64,000 bases of DNA from Orrella sp037026685 (GTDB lineage: Bacteria > Pseudomonadota > Gammaproteobacteria > Burkholderiales > Burkholderiaceae_B): assembly GCF_037026685.1 (NCBI RefSeq), contig NZ_JBANET010000007.1:62001-126000 (forward strand), given 5' to 3'. The translations under genes were made by a program, and so were the position numbers. Positions 33,195 to 41,397 of this stretch are shown in pieces; position 1 is the stretch's first letter; each line of letters begins with the position of its first letter. Under the pieces are notes generated by a model that searched no databases, had not been told where the DNA came from, and saw nothing but the letters and a program-made list of their open reading frames with translations.

Positions 33195-34066
33195 CAGGCC
33201 ACCTCCGCCAGCGGCGCTTCGGATGTCTGCGCGGCCGATTCCGGCGTGCCCTGCGCCCAGGGCAGGGCCACCGGATAGGGGCGTACCAGGCAATCGTCGG
33301 GCAGGCACTCGATGGGCGTGAAGTCGCGGTGGGCGATCCATTCCGGGCGCTTGAAGCGGCGGATGTGGTTGGAGACCGCGCACAGGCTCAGGTAGACGCT
33401 CACGCGCGGCCAGGGGCTCAGGTTGCTGCCCGAGGCGTGCACCAGGCAGGAATGGAACAGCATCATCGAGCCGGCCGGCCCGGTGGGCGTGACGATGCCG
33501 CCGTTGCGCCCGCCGGCCTTCTCGACCAGGGTGCGGATGTTCTCGTTGTTGATGGTCCACAGCGGATAGCTGGTGGTGGTGGTGTCGTGGCCGGCCTGCA
33601 GCACGCCCAGCTTGTGGCTGCCAGGGATGAACATCAGCGGGCCGTTGTACTGGTCCACGTCGTCCAGGAAGATCGCCACGTTCATGGCGCGCGGGCTGGG
33701 CATCAGGTCGTCGTTGAGCCAGGTGCCGTAGTCCTGGTGCCATTGCCAGACGTCGCCGTCGAAGGCGTTCTTGCCGTTGATCTTGAACTGGTGCATGTAC
33801 AGCTTCTCGCCGAACAGCTGCTCGACCGGCTTGACCATGCGCGGATGGCGCGCCAGGCGGGCGAAGGGTTCGCTGTACAGGTGGGCGGCGAAATTGGTGC
33901 GCACCGCGCCGCTGTGTTTCTCGCGCACGTTCTCGGGGCGGTGCTGCGCGTACAGGCGGGGCACCTCGTCGGTGAGCGACTTGATTTCCTCGCGGGTGAA
34001 CTGGCCGGGAAAGAACAGGTAGCCGTCCCGGTCGAACTGCTCGAGCTGCTGGGGGGTCAGTTGCAT
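33194..34066 (-). CDS. phytanoyl-CoA dioxygenase (PhyH) family protein
   Basis: A 290-residue Fe(II)/2-oxoglutarate-dependent dioxygenase. The iron-binding H-x-D is in WQWHQDYGTWLNDD (about 109-122), and the distal His and the 2-oxoglutarate Arg lie in FHSCLVHASGSNLSPWPRVSVY. DGYLFFPGQFTREEI at the N-terminus is typical. The SD AGGAGA precedes ATG 34066. It is co-translated with the SAF oxidoreductase, so a hydroxylation followed by oxidation is likely. Confidence 0.88.
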   Translation of the reverse strand: MQLTPQQLEQFDRDGYLFFPGQFTREEIKSLTDEVPRLYAQHRPENVREKHSGAVRTNFAAHLYSEPFARLARHPRMVKPVEQLFGEKLYMHQFKINGKNAFDGDVWQWHQDYGTWLNDDLMPSPRAMNVAIFLDDVDQYNGPLMFIPGSHKLGVLQAGHDTTTTSYPLWTINNENIRTLVEKAGGRNGGIVTPTGPAGSMMLFHSCLVHASGSNLSPWPRVSVYLSLCAVSNHIRRFKRPEWIAHRDFTPIECLPDDCLVRPYPVALPWAQGTPESAAQTSEAPLAEVA

Positions 34067-34116
34067 GGCGTGTCTCCTGAAGCGGGTGGACGCCGGCTGC
34101 TTGCCGGTCTGGTTGG

Positions 34117-34177
34117 CGGCGCGGCGGTGTCCGATCCGCCGCGCCGGTCGCATAGCGGCGGGCCGCGGCCCGCCGCT
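34117..34177. repeat. two strong GC hairpins in the GntR-PhyH gap
   Basis: The 123-base gap 34067-34189 contains CGGCGCGGCGG (34117-34127) paired with CCGCCGCGCCG (34136-34146), an 11-bp stem. It also contains a perfect 24-base palindrome made of AGCGGCGGGCCG (34154-34165) and its complement (34166-34177). Neither has a T run. They may be an mRNA processing or stabilising element, or a partial terminator between gntR and the enzymes. Confidence 0.55.
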
Positions 34178-34189
34178 GGACAAAGGCTG

Positions 34190-34888
34190 TCAGGCCGTGG
34201 CGGCCTCGTGCCCGTGCGCGCCCAGGGCCCGGGCCAGGCGCGGCAGCAGGCCCTGCCCGGCGCGCACCGCATGCTCGCGCGAGAGCGCGGCGGCGCGCTG
34301 CGCCTGCCCGGCATTGATGGCTGCCACGATGTCGCGGTGTTCGTCCCACAGTCCGGCGCGCAGCGCGTGGGTCTGCAGCACGGCGCCCATGACGCGCTCC
34401 AGGTGCCGCCATTGCGGCGCCATGACGCGCGTGATCAGCGGGTTGCCGCTGGCCTGGTAGATGGCGTGGTGCAGATGGGTGTCGGCCTGGATGAGCGCGG
34501 CCATCCTGCCCTGGGCAAGCGCGGCCGTGCCGCGCGCCAGCAGTTCGCCGGACAGCGGCGGGGCCTGGCCGGCGGCCACGCGTTCGGCCGCGCGCCGGGC
34601 GGCCAGCGTGTCGATCTCGGCCCGCAGTTCGTAGAAGTGGCTGACCAGCTCCGGGTCCAGCGGCGCGACCCGCAGGGTGCCGCGGCCGTCGCCGCGCACC
34701 GCCAGGCCGTCGCGTTCGAGCTGCGCCAGGCCTTGCAGCACGGGCTGGCGCGAGATGCCGAACTGCGCGGCCAGGTCTTCCTGGGCCAGCCGCTCGCCCG
34801 GCTGCAGCTGGCCGGCCACGATGGCGTCGCGCAGCTGCGCGTAGACGTGTTCGGCCAGGTCGGGGGTGCTGCGCGGCGGCTTGAGCAT
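34190..34888 (-). CDS. GntR family (FCD-type) transcriptional regulator
   Basis: A 232-residue regulator with a winged helix at about 10-70 (IVAGQLQPGERLAQEDLAAQFGISRQPVLQGLAQLERDGL) and a C-terminal FCD domain (DTHLHHAIYQASGNPLI, later WDEHRDIVAAI). It is the first gene of the minus-strand set gntR-PhyH-SAF oxidoreductase. A perfect palindrome 14 bases upstream of its start codon suggests autoregulation and control of the enzymes. Confidence 0.92.
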   Translation of the reverse strand: MLKPPRSTPDLAEHVYAQLRDAIVAGQLQPGERLAQEDLAAQFGISRQPVLQGLAQLERDGLAVRGDGRGTLRVAPLDPELVSHFYELRAEIDTLAARRAAERVAAGQAPPLSGELLARGTAALAQGRMAALIQADTHLHHAIYQASGNPLITRVMAPQWRHLERVMGAVLQTHALRAGLWDEHRDIVAAINAGQAQRAAALSREHAVRAGQGLLPRLARALGAHGHEAATA

Positions 34889-34901
34889 GCTGGGCTCCTT
34901 T

Positions 34902-34920
34902 TCTGTATTCAGAATACAGA
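34902..34920. promoter_or_regulatory. perfect palindromic operator upstream of gntR
   Basis: TCTGTATTC-A-GAATACAGA is a perfect 19-base dyad about one central base. It lies between the racemase stop and the GntR start, directly over the expected promoter of gntR. The TGTATTC half-site is of the kind bound by FCD-type GntR regulators, so binding by the adjacent GntR product is the simplest reading. Confidence 0.75.
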
Positions 34921-34948
34921 ACCCGGCCGGGATGTCAAGCGCCGTGCG

Positions 34949-35710
34949 TCAATAGCGCCCGCTCAGCAGCGCGCCGGCCTCCGGCACGCGTGTATCCAGT
35001 TCCAGCGCCTTGAGCATGCGGTAGACGGTGGCGATGGCCGCCGTGACCACCGGCAGGCCCAGCCGGTCCTGCACCTGCTGCACCGAGGCCAGCGAAGGCA
35101 TCTGCACGCAGGCCGACAGCACCACTGCGTCCACGCCCCGGGTATCCAGGCGCTCGACGTGGGTGGCCGGAGCCAGAGGATCCTGGCTGCCCACCTCCAG
35201 GTTGTCGGCGATCTCCAGCGACAGGCTGTCGTGCACCGCGATGCCTTCGTGCTCGATATAGTCCACCACGCGCCGGGTCAGGGGCTTCATATAGGGAGTG
35301 AGGATTGCCACCTTGCGCGCGCCCAGGGCATGCAGGCCCTCGACCAGCGCCCCGGCGCTGGAGACCACCGGGGCGGGCGCGCCGTTGGCTACGGTGGCCT
35401 GGTGCAGCCGCTCCTGCGAGACGCGGTGATAGCCCAAGCCCTGGCTCATGATCGCCACCAGGCAGGCGTAGCCCAGCACGTCCACGCGGGCATCGGACAG
35501 TTCCAGCGCGCAGCGGTCCGATTCGCGGTCCATGCTGGCCAGCTCCTCGGCCGTCACCTGCTTCATGCGCATGCGGCTGGAATGGAAGGTGAAGCGTTCG
35601 GGCGCGATGGTCTCGCGCGCCCGGAACAGCGCCGGGATCTCCGTCTCCATGGTGGTGTTGGAGCTGGGCACGATCTGGCCGATGCGCAAGGTGCGGGCGG
35701 TTTGAGTCAT
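34949..35710 (-). CDS. Asp/Glu racemase superfamily protein (maleate isomerase / arylmalonate decarboxylase-like)
   Basis: A 253-residue enzyme. VPSSNTTMETEIP at 14-26 binds a carboxylate, and two active-site cysteines are in place: C83 in YACLVAIMSQG and C201 in SACVQMPS. That pair is characteristic of maleate cis-trans isomerase; arylmalonate decarboxylase has only one. It would interconvert maleate and fumarate or a substituted analogue. It is downstream of a Bug receptor gene on the same strand and upstream of gntR. Confidence 0.85.
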   Translation of the reverse strand: MTQTARTLRIGQIVPSSNTTMETEIPALFRARETIAPERFTFHSSRMRMKQVTAEELASMDRESDRCALELSDARVDVLGYACLVAIMSQGLGYHRVSQERLHQATVANGAPAPVVSSAGALVEGLHALGARKVAILTPYMKPLTRRVVDYIEHEGIAVHDSLSLEIADNLEVGSQDPLAPATHVERLDTRGVDAVVLSACVQMPSLASVQQVQDRLGLPVVTAAIATVYRMLKALELDTRVPEAGALLSGRY

Positions 35711-35780
35711 AGTGATGCCTTTTCTCAGGATGCATTCGCCGAAACGGCTGCGATGCGAGCGGGGACGCCGCGGAGCCGGC

Positions 35781-35840
35781 TTTGCCGGTCCGCCAGCGTC
35801 GCCCCCTTGAGGGGGAAGCGCGTAGCGCTTCGGGGGTGGG
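35781..35840. repeat. REP-like extragenic palindromic element
   Basis: In the 131-base gap between the racemase and Bug genes are two adjacent small dyads: CCCCC-TTGA-GGGGG (35802-35815) and AAGCGC-GTA-GCGCTT (35816-35830), preceded by a GC-rich CCGGCTTTGCCGG dyad at about 35776-35788. Such compact tandem palindromes resemble the repeated extragenic elements of Bordetella-Achromobacter genomes. I found no second copy in this window, so the repeat status is inferred. Confidence 0.45.
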
Positions 35841-35841
35841 A

Positions 35842-36801
35842 TCAATCAATACTGATGTTGGCGGCCTGGATGGTCTTGCCCCAGTAGGCCAGTTCGGTGC
35901 GCACGCGCTCGGCCAGGGCTTGCGGGCCTTCGAAGCGGGCCTCGATGCCGGCTGCGCGGGCGCGCTCGACGGTCTCGGGGCTGGTCAGGGCCTGCTCCAG
36001 GCTGCTGGCCAGCTTCTCGATCACCGGCGCGGGCGTGCCGGCCGGGGCGAACAGCGCCACCCAGGCTTCGAGCTGATAGTCGCCCAGGCCGGCCTCGGCC
36101 ACGGTGGGCACGTCCGGCAGCATGGGATGGCGCTGCGCGCTGGTGACGGCCAGGCCCTTGAGCTTGCCGGTGCGCACGTGGCCCATCACCGAGGGCGGGG
36201 TGGTGATGAACACCTGCACGTTGCCGCCCAGCACGTCCTGGATGGCCGCGCCCGAGCCGCGATAAGGCACGTGCAGCATCTTGGTGCCGGTCTGCTGCGT
36301 GAAGATCTCGGTGCCGATATGCGAGAGCGAGCCCACCCCTTGCGAGGCATAGCTGTAGTGGCCGGGCTTTTGCTTGAGCTCGGCGATGAAGCCCTGCAGG
36401 TCGTCGGCCGGCACCGAAGGGTGCACGGCGATGACGTTGCTGGAGATGCTGACCAGGCCCACGGGTTCGAAATCCTTGACCGGATCCCAGCGCAGGTTCT
36501 TGGTCAGGTTGGGATTGCCCACGTGGTAGGCCGAGTACGACACCAGCAGGGTATGGCCGTCGGGCTGCGCGCGCGCCACGCCCTGGTAGGCGATGTTGCC
36601 GCTGCCGCCGTCCTTGTTCTCGACCACCACGGGCGAGCCCAGCACCTTGGCCAGCGGATCGGCGGCCAGCCGGGCGGAGGTGTCCACCAGCCCCCCGGGC
36701 GGATTGGGCACGATCAGCGAAATCGGGCGGCTGGGGAAGTCGGCGGCGGCGGCGGCCTGGGCGGCGCAGGCGAGCAGGGCGGTAAACGCGAGTCTGAGCA
36801 T
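35842..36801 (-). CDS. Bug-family (TctC-like) periplasmic solute receptor
   Basis: A 319-residue receptor. The signal peptide is LRLAFTALLACAAQAAAA, and the mature start DFPSRPISLIVPNPPGGLVDTSARL is the family consensus. ARAQPDGHTLLVSYSAYHVGNPN and MLHVPYRGSGAAIQDVLGGNVQVF follow. It is divergent from a LysR gene and upstream of the maleate-isomerase-like racemase, consistent with uptake of a dicarboxylate. Confidence 0.92.
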   Translation of the reverse strand: MLRLAFTALLACAAQAAAAADFPSRPISLIVPNPPGGLVDTSARLAADPLAKVLGSPVVVENKDGGSGNIAYQGVARAQPDGHTLLVSYSAYHVGNPNLTKNLRWDPVKDFEPVGLVSISSNVIAVHPSVPADDLQGFIAELKQKPGHYSYASQGVGSLSHIGTEIFTQQTGTKMLHVPYRGSGAAIQDVLGGNVQVFITTPPSVMGHVRTGKLKGLAVTSAQRHPMLPDVPTVAEAGLGDYQLEAWVALFAPAGTPAPVIEKLASSLEQALTSPETVERARAAGIEARFEGPQALAERVRTELAYWGKTIQAANISID

Positions 36802-36906
36802 GGAAGGTCTCCGTTCGAATCGTTGTTGTTACATATCTATCGCATTTCAGCGACGGTATTCTGGCTCAAGCCTACCAATACTTTCCAATATTGTTTTTGT
36901 CTTGTT

Positions 36907-36925
36907 TGATATCTTGCACATATCA
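36907..36925. promoter_or_regulatory. inverted repeat before lysR in the Bug/LysR divergent region
   Basis: TGATAT-N7-ATATCA (36907-36912 and 36920-36925) has the interrupted dyad form used by LysR-type regulators. It ends eight bases before the lysR start, a usual autoregulatory position. The 132-base gap is AT-rich and also has CCAATA repeated at 36874 and 36886, which may be part of the activator site. Confidence 0.5.
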
Positions 36926-36933
36926 TTGCGGCC

Positions 36934-37890
36934 ATGGAGATCCGACACCTGCGTTATTTCGCGGTCCTGGCCGAAGAGCTGAACTTCACCCGGGCCGCCG
37001 AGCGGCTGCACATGTCGCAGCCGCCGCTGAGCATGCAGATCGCCCAGCTCGAGCGCGAGCTGGGCGTCAAGCTGTTCGTGCGGGGCAACCGCAGGGTGGC
37101 GCTGACCGAGGCGGGCCAGGCCTTCCTGAGCGACGTGCGCACCGTGCTGGCGCGCGTCAAGGACGCCACCGCCCGCGTGCGCGCGGTCGACGCGGGGCAG
37201 GCCGGCCGCGTCGAGGTGGGCTTGTCCGGCTCGCATTTCCTGGGGCCGGTGCCGCACCTGATCGCGCACTACACGCGCACGCATCCGCAGGTCTCCATCC
37301 TGCTCAACGAAATGAACCCGGCCAGCCAGATCGATGCGCTGCGCGAGCGGCGCATCGACGTCAGCATCTCGCGCACCGCCGTGGACGACCAGGACTTGTG
37401 CTCCATTCCCATCTGGCCCGATCCGCTGGTGGCCGCGCTGCCGGCGCGCCACCGGCTGGCCTCGCGCCGGCGCCTGGCGTTGGCGGAACTGGCCGAGGAG
37501 CCCTTCGTGATGCTGCGGCTGGACACCTCGGCCTTCGCCGGGCGGCTGTACGAACTGTGCCTGCGGGCCGGGGTGCGCCCGCGCGTGGTGCAGACGGTGG
37601 CCGAGATCCCCGCCCAGCTGGCGCTGGTGGGCGCGGGCCTGGGCGTGGCGCTGGTGCCGGTTTCCACCGTGGCGCACTTCGCCGGCAGCGTGGCGGCCTG
37701 CCGGCTGCCGGCGGCCGTGTCGGGGGGCGGCGTGCACGCCGTGACCCGGCGCAATGCGCGCCAGCGGGTGGTCGAGGCGTTCGTGCAGGCGGCCGCGCGC
37801 TGGCAGGCCCAGCCCGCCGCGCCCGACCCGGCCGCTATGGGCCCGGCGCCTGCCGCGCCTGCGCCAGAGCCTGCCTGCCGGCCTCGGTAA
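36934..37890 (+). CDS. LysR family transcriptional regulator
   Basis: A 318-residue regulator. The N-terminal winged helix is clear (MEIRHLRYFAVLAEELNFTRAAERLHMSQPPLSMQIAQLERELG), followed by the periplasmic-binding-like effector domain (VGLSGSHFLGPVPHLIAHY onward). The C-terminal 40 residues are Ala/Pro-rich and probably unstructured. It is divergent from the Bug gene, which it most likely activates. Its 3' end overlaps the opposing small winged-helix gene by 56 bases. Confidence 0.92.
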   Translation: MEIRHLRYFAVLAEELNFTRAAERLHMSQPPLSMQIAQLERELGVKLFVRGNRRVALTEAGQAFLSDVRTVLARVKDATARVRAVDAGQAGRVEVGLSGSHFLGPVPHLIAHYTRTHPQVSILLNEMNPASQIDALRERRIDVSISRTAVDDQDLCSIPIWPDPLVAALPARHRLASRRRLALAELAEEPFVMLRLDTSAFAGRLYELCLRAGVRPRVVQTVAEIPAQLALVGAGLGVALVPVSTVAHFAGSVAACRLPAAVSGGGVHAVTRRNARQRVVEAFVQAAARWQAQPAAPDPAAMGPAPAAPAPEPACRPR

Positions 37891-38128
37891 GGCAGGCCGT
37901 CCAGCCGCCGGGCGTGTCCCGCACGGCGACCCAGCCCGGACCCGGCATCCCGCCCTGTGGACTATCGCCCAGCGGATTGCCGCCCAGCGGATCCTCGCCC
38001 AGCGGCGCCAGCAGGCGCATCAGGGTGCTGGCGCGCACGCCCAGGCGCTTGGCCAGGCGCGGCAGCGAGGCGCCTTGCGGGTACTCGGCCAGCACGGCCA
38101 GCAGCTGCGCGGCCTCAGGCAGGGACAT
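37835..38128 (-). CDS. small winged-helix-like protein downstream of the YdeP-like gene
   Basis: A 97-residue protein. Residues 1-42 (AQLLAVLAEYPQGASLPRLAKRLGVRASTLMRLLAPL) look like a helix-turn-helix, then comes a Gly/Pro-rich stretch with repeated PLG and a C-terminal LTEAGRQALAQAR that resembles the end of winged-helix domains. It overlaps the 3' end of the molybdoenzyme gene by 14 bases on the same strand, so it is co-translated. It also overlaps the convergent lysR end. Role unknown; a regulator of the molybdoenzyme is possible. Confidence 0.65.
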   Translation of the reverse strand: MSLPEAAQLLAVLAEYPQGASLPRLAKRLGVRASTLMRLLAPLGEDPLGGNPLGDSPQGGMPGPGWVAVRDTPGGWTACLTEAGRQALAQARQAPGP

Positions 38129-40469
38129 CGGCGCCGGCCGGCTCGGTTTCGCCCCGGGTGGCCGGGACTTCGGCCGAGCCCGCGCCGGCGCCGTGGGGCA
38201 CCAGGATCACCGGGATGGACTTGGACGTGGGCGTGCGCGCCTGGTCGGCATAGCTGTCCAGCGGCACCAGCGGGTTGGTCTCGGGGTAGTAGCCGGCCAG
38301 GCAGCCGCGCGGGATGTCGTAGGCGACCAGGCGAAAGCGCTCGGCGCGGCGCTGTCCGTCCGCGCCGAGCAGGTCCACCCATTGGCCGTCGCGCAGGCCC
38401 AGTTCGGCCAGGTCCTGCGCATGGGCGAAGACCACGCGGCGCTGCCCGTAGACGCCGCGGTAGCGGTCGTTCAGGCCATAGACCGTGGTGTTGTACTGGT
38501 CGTGCGAGCGCACGGTGCTCAGGTTGAAGACGCGTTGGCCGCTGTGGCGGCGCGCCTGGTGGATGGGCAGGTCGCGCGGCACGCCGGCGGCCAGGAACTG
38601 CGCCTTGCCGCTGGGAGTCTGCCAGATGCGCTCGGAGGCCGTGTTGCGCAGGCGAAAGCCGCCGGGCACGGCGATCTTTTCGTTGAAGCCGGCGAAGTCG
38701 TCGAAGACCTTTTCGATCAGCTCGCGGATGCGGGCATAGTCCTGGACCAGCCAGAGCCAGGGCACCGGGCTGTCGGGCAGCGTGGCCGCGGCAAGGCGCG
38801 CCACGATGGCCGGCTCGGACAGCAGCTGGGGCGAGGCGGGCGGGTTGATGCCGGCCGAAATGTGCACCATGCTCATGGAGTCCTCGACGGTGACGCCTTG
38901 CGGGCCGCCCTCCTGCATGTCGATCTCGGTGCGGCCCAGGCAAGGCAGGATCAGGGCCTGGCGCCCGTGCACCAGATGGCTGCGGTTGAGCTTGGTGGCC
39001 ACGTGCACGGTCAGCTCGCAGTTGCGCAGCGCCTGCCAGGTGGCGCCGGTGTCGGGCGCGGCCATGGCGAAATTGCCGCCCATGGCGAAGAACACCTTGG
39101 CGCGTCCGTCGTGCATGGCCTCGATGGCGCCGATGGTGTCGTAGCCTTCGCGGCGCGGCATCGGCACCCCGAACACCTGCTCCATGCGGTCCAGGAAGGC
39201 GGGCGCGGGCTTTTCGTAGATGCCCATGGTGCGGTCGCCCTGCACGTTGCTGTGGCCGCGCACGGGGCAGGCGCCCGCCCCGGGCCGGCCGATGTTGCCG
39301 CGCAGCAGCAGCAGGTTGACGATCATGCGGATGGTGGCCACCGAGTGCTTGTGCTGGGTGATGCCCATGCCCCAGCAGGCGATCACGCGCCCGGCCTGCA
39401 GGTAGATGTCGCCGGCGCGGCGCAGCTGCGCCTGGCTCAGGCCGGACTCGGCCTCGATGGTCTCCCAGTCCTCCTGCAGGATGCCGGCGGCGAAGGCGTC
39501 AAAGCCGGTGGTGTGCTCGGCGATGAAGGCCGTGTCGATCAGGCGCGCGCGGCCGGCGGCCAGCGCCTGCGCATCGCGCTCGAGCACGTGCTTGATGATG
39601 CCGATCAGCGCGGCCAGGTCGCCGCCCGTGCTGACCTGGAAGTAGTCCGAGCTGATGCGCGTGGCGCCCAGGCTGAGCATCTCGACCGGGCTTTGCGGGT
39701 CGGCGAAGCGTTCCAGCCCGCGCTCCTTGAGCGGATTGAAGGCCACGATGGCCGCGCCGCGCCGGGCGGCCTGGCGCAACTCGCCCAGCATGCGCGGATG
39801 GTTGGTGCCGGGGTTCTGGCCGAAGATGAAGATCGCGTCGGCCTGCTCGAAGTCCTCCAGCGTCACCGTGCCCTTGCCCACGCCCAGGCTTTGCTTCATG
39901 CCGGTGCCGCTGGGCTCGTGGCACATGTTCGAGCAGTCGGGGAAGTTGTTGGTGCCGTAGTGGCGCACGAACAGCTGGTACAGGAAAGCCGCCTCGTTGC
40001 TGGTGCGGCCCGAGGTATAGAAGATGGCCTGGTCCGGGTCGGGCAGGGCTCGCAGCTGGCGTGCGATCAGCGCGAAGGCCTGGTCCCACTCGATGGGCAG
40101 GTAGCGGTCGCTGGACGGGTCGTAGGCCAGCGGATGGGTCAGGCGGCCTTGCGCTTCCAGCTCGTGGTCGGTGCGCGCCCAGAGCTCGCGCACGGTATGG
40201 GCGGCGAAGAACTCGGGCGTGGCGCGCGCGCGCGTGGCCTCGGCCGCCACGGCCTTGACGCCGTTCTCGCAGAACTCGAAGGTGGAGGCGTGCTCGCGGT
40301 CGGGCCAGGCGCAGCCGGGGCAGTCAAAGCCGTCGGGCTGGTTGGCCGAGAGCAGGGTGCGCGCGCCCTTGAACGGAATGTGTTGCTGCAACAGTTGCTG
40401 GGCCACGCTTTTGAGCGCGCCCCAGCCGCCGGCGGGACGGTCGTAGAACTGGATTTTTTGCTGGGACAT
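38115..40469 (-). CDS. FdhF/YdeP-family molybdopterin oxidoreductase
   Basis: A 784-residue molybdoenzyme of the YdeP type, related to formate dehydrogenase alpha chains. The N-terminus has C50-x2-C53 and C67 (DCPGCAWPDRE...FEFCENG), possible Fe-S ligands. TSGRTSNEAAFLYQLFVR, SNMCHEPSGTGMKQSLG and FIFGQNPGTNHPRML are molybdopterin-binding parts. The C-terminal dinucleotide-binding domain starts near 630 (HDQYNTTVYGLNDRYRG). No signal peptide, so cytoplasmic. Substrate unknown; the E. coli relative is linked to acid resistance. No fdhD is adjacent. Confidence 0.9.
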   Translation of the reverse strand: MSQQKIQFYDRPAGGWGALKSVAQQLLQQHIPFKGARTLLSANQPDGFDCPGCAWPDREHASTFEFCENGVKAVAAEATRARATPEFFAAHTVRELWARTDHELEAQGRLTHPLAYDPSSDRYLPIEWDQAFALIARQLRALPDPDQAIFYTSGRTSNEAAFLYQLFVRHYGTNNFPDCSNMCHEPSGTGMKQSLGVGKGTVTLEDFEQADAIFIFGQNPGTNHPRMLGELRQAARRGAAIVAFNPLKERGLERFADPQSPVEMLSLGATRISSDYFQVSTGGDLAALIGIIKHVLERDAQALAAGRARLIDTAFIAEHTTGFDAFAAGILQEDWETIEAESGLSQAQLRRAGDIYLQAGRVIACWGMGITQHKHSVATIRMIVNLLLLRGNIGRPGAGACPVRGHSNVQGDRTMGIYEKPAPAFLDRMEQVFGVPMPRREGYDTIGAIEAMHDGRAKVFFAMGGNFAMAAPDTGATWQALRNCELTVHVATKLNRSHLVHGRQALILPCLGRTEIDMQEGGPQGVTVEDSMSMVHISAGINPPASPQLLSEPAIVARLAAATLPDSPVPWLWLVQDYARIRELIEKVFDDFAGFNEKIAVPGGFRLRNTASERIWQTPSGKAQFLAAGVPRDLPIHQARRHSGQRVFNLSTVRSHDQYNTTVYGLNDRYRGVYGQRRVVFAHAQDLAELGLRDGQWVDLLGADGQRRAERFRLVAYDIPRGCLAGYYPETNPLVPLDSYADQARTPTSKSIPVILVPHGAGAGSAEVPATRGETEPAGADVPA

Positions 40470-40541
40470 GAGGGCAGGGGGCCGGGGCTTTTATGTTTTT
40501 ATGGGCATATATAAGCCGGGCTAGGTTTGTTGTGTTTCCCT

Positions 40542-40571
40542 AATTTAGCACCGGCCTCGGTCCGCTCTCAA
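40542..40571 (-). promoter_or_regulatory. promoter of the YdeP-like gene
   Basis: On the minus strand TTGAGA (40566-40571), an 18-base spacer and TAAATT (40542-40547) form a plausible sigma70 promoter, about 72 bases upstream of the start codon at 40469. The 124-base gap is AT-rich compared with the flanking genes. Confidence 0.5.
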
Positions 40572-40593
40572 TGTGCAAATAAAAACCTATTTA

Positions 40594-41226
40594 TCAGGCG
40601 CCGGGGCCTATCCGGCGCAGTGCCGCCGCCAGTTCCAGCGTAAACGCCGCCAGCGTGTCGCGCTGGGCCTTGGGGTCGCCCCTGCCGTCCAGGGCATCGG
40701 CCTGGGTTTCGAGCATGCGGCCCAGGACCGCGGTGCGGCATACCAGGCGCAGGGTGCGCTGCTGCGGGGTATACACCTGCACGCAGTTCAGCGGGCCGCT
40801 GTCCCGGTTGCCCAGGCTGAGCTGCTCGATCTCCTTGTCCTGCTGTCCCTTGTAGTAGTCGATGACCTTGGTGACGCCCACCGCCGGGCTTTCCGTGCCG
40901 TCGGGCAGCGTCACGATCTTGCCGCGCGAGCGCACCGCCTGGATCCGGGCGAGCGCGGCGGTTTTGTCGTCTTTCTGGTAGCGCGCCCGCACCAGCTGCT
41001 TGCCGGGATCGCTGTGCCGGCTCTTGAGCGCGAATCCGCCCGCCGAATCGGGCAGGCGGCCCACGATGTCGTTGCTGCGCACGCCGCCGATCAAGTCCTC
41101 GTCGGCAGCCTGCGCACCGGCGGCCGGCCGGGCCGCGAGCGCCAGGGCGGCCGCCAAGGCCGCGGCCAGGATCCAGGCCAAGGGGGCCGGCCGGCCGCCG
41201 GCGGGGGCGATGCGGGGATAGTGCAT
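40594..41226 (-). CDS. secreted protein of unknown function
   Basis: A 210-residue protein that I do not recognise. It has an N-terminal signal peptide (LAWILAAALAAALALAARPAAGAQA), so it is exported. The mature part begins ADEDLIGGVRSNDIVGRLPDS and holds QKDDKTAALARIQAVRSRGKIVTLPDGTESP and two Cys (about 158 and 173) that could form a disulfide. There are no repeats or further membrane segments. It stands alone between the YdeP-like gene and ogt. Confidence 0.75.
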   Translation of the reverse strand: MHYPRIAPAGGRPAPLAWILAAALAAALALAARPAAGAQAADEDLIGGVRSNDIVGRLPDSAGGFALKSRHSDPGKQLVRARYQKDDKTAALARIQAVRSRGKIVTLPDGTESPAVGVTKVIDYYKGQQDKEIEQLSLGNRDSGPLNCVQVYTPQQRTLRLVCRTAVLGRMLETQADALDGRGDPKAQRDTLAAFTLELAAALRRIGPGA

Positions 41227-41397
41227 GCGGGGCTCCTGCGTAAACCTAGGTGCAGGCACTCATACCACGCAGGCATGACGCCGCCGGCCGCAGACCGTTT
41301 CAGGCTGTTAGCCGGGCGGCCCGTCGCGGCCGGCTGCTAGCAATGCCATGCATTTCGTTGCATATGGATGCGAAAGGGCGCGGCGCCGGCGGCGCGG

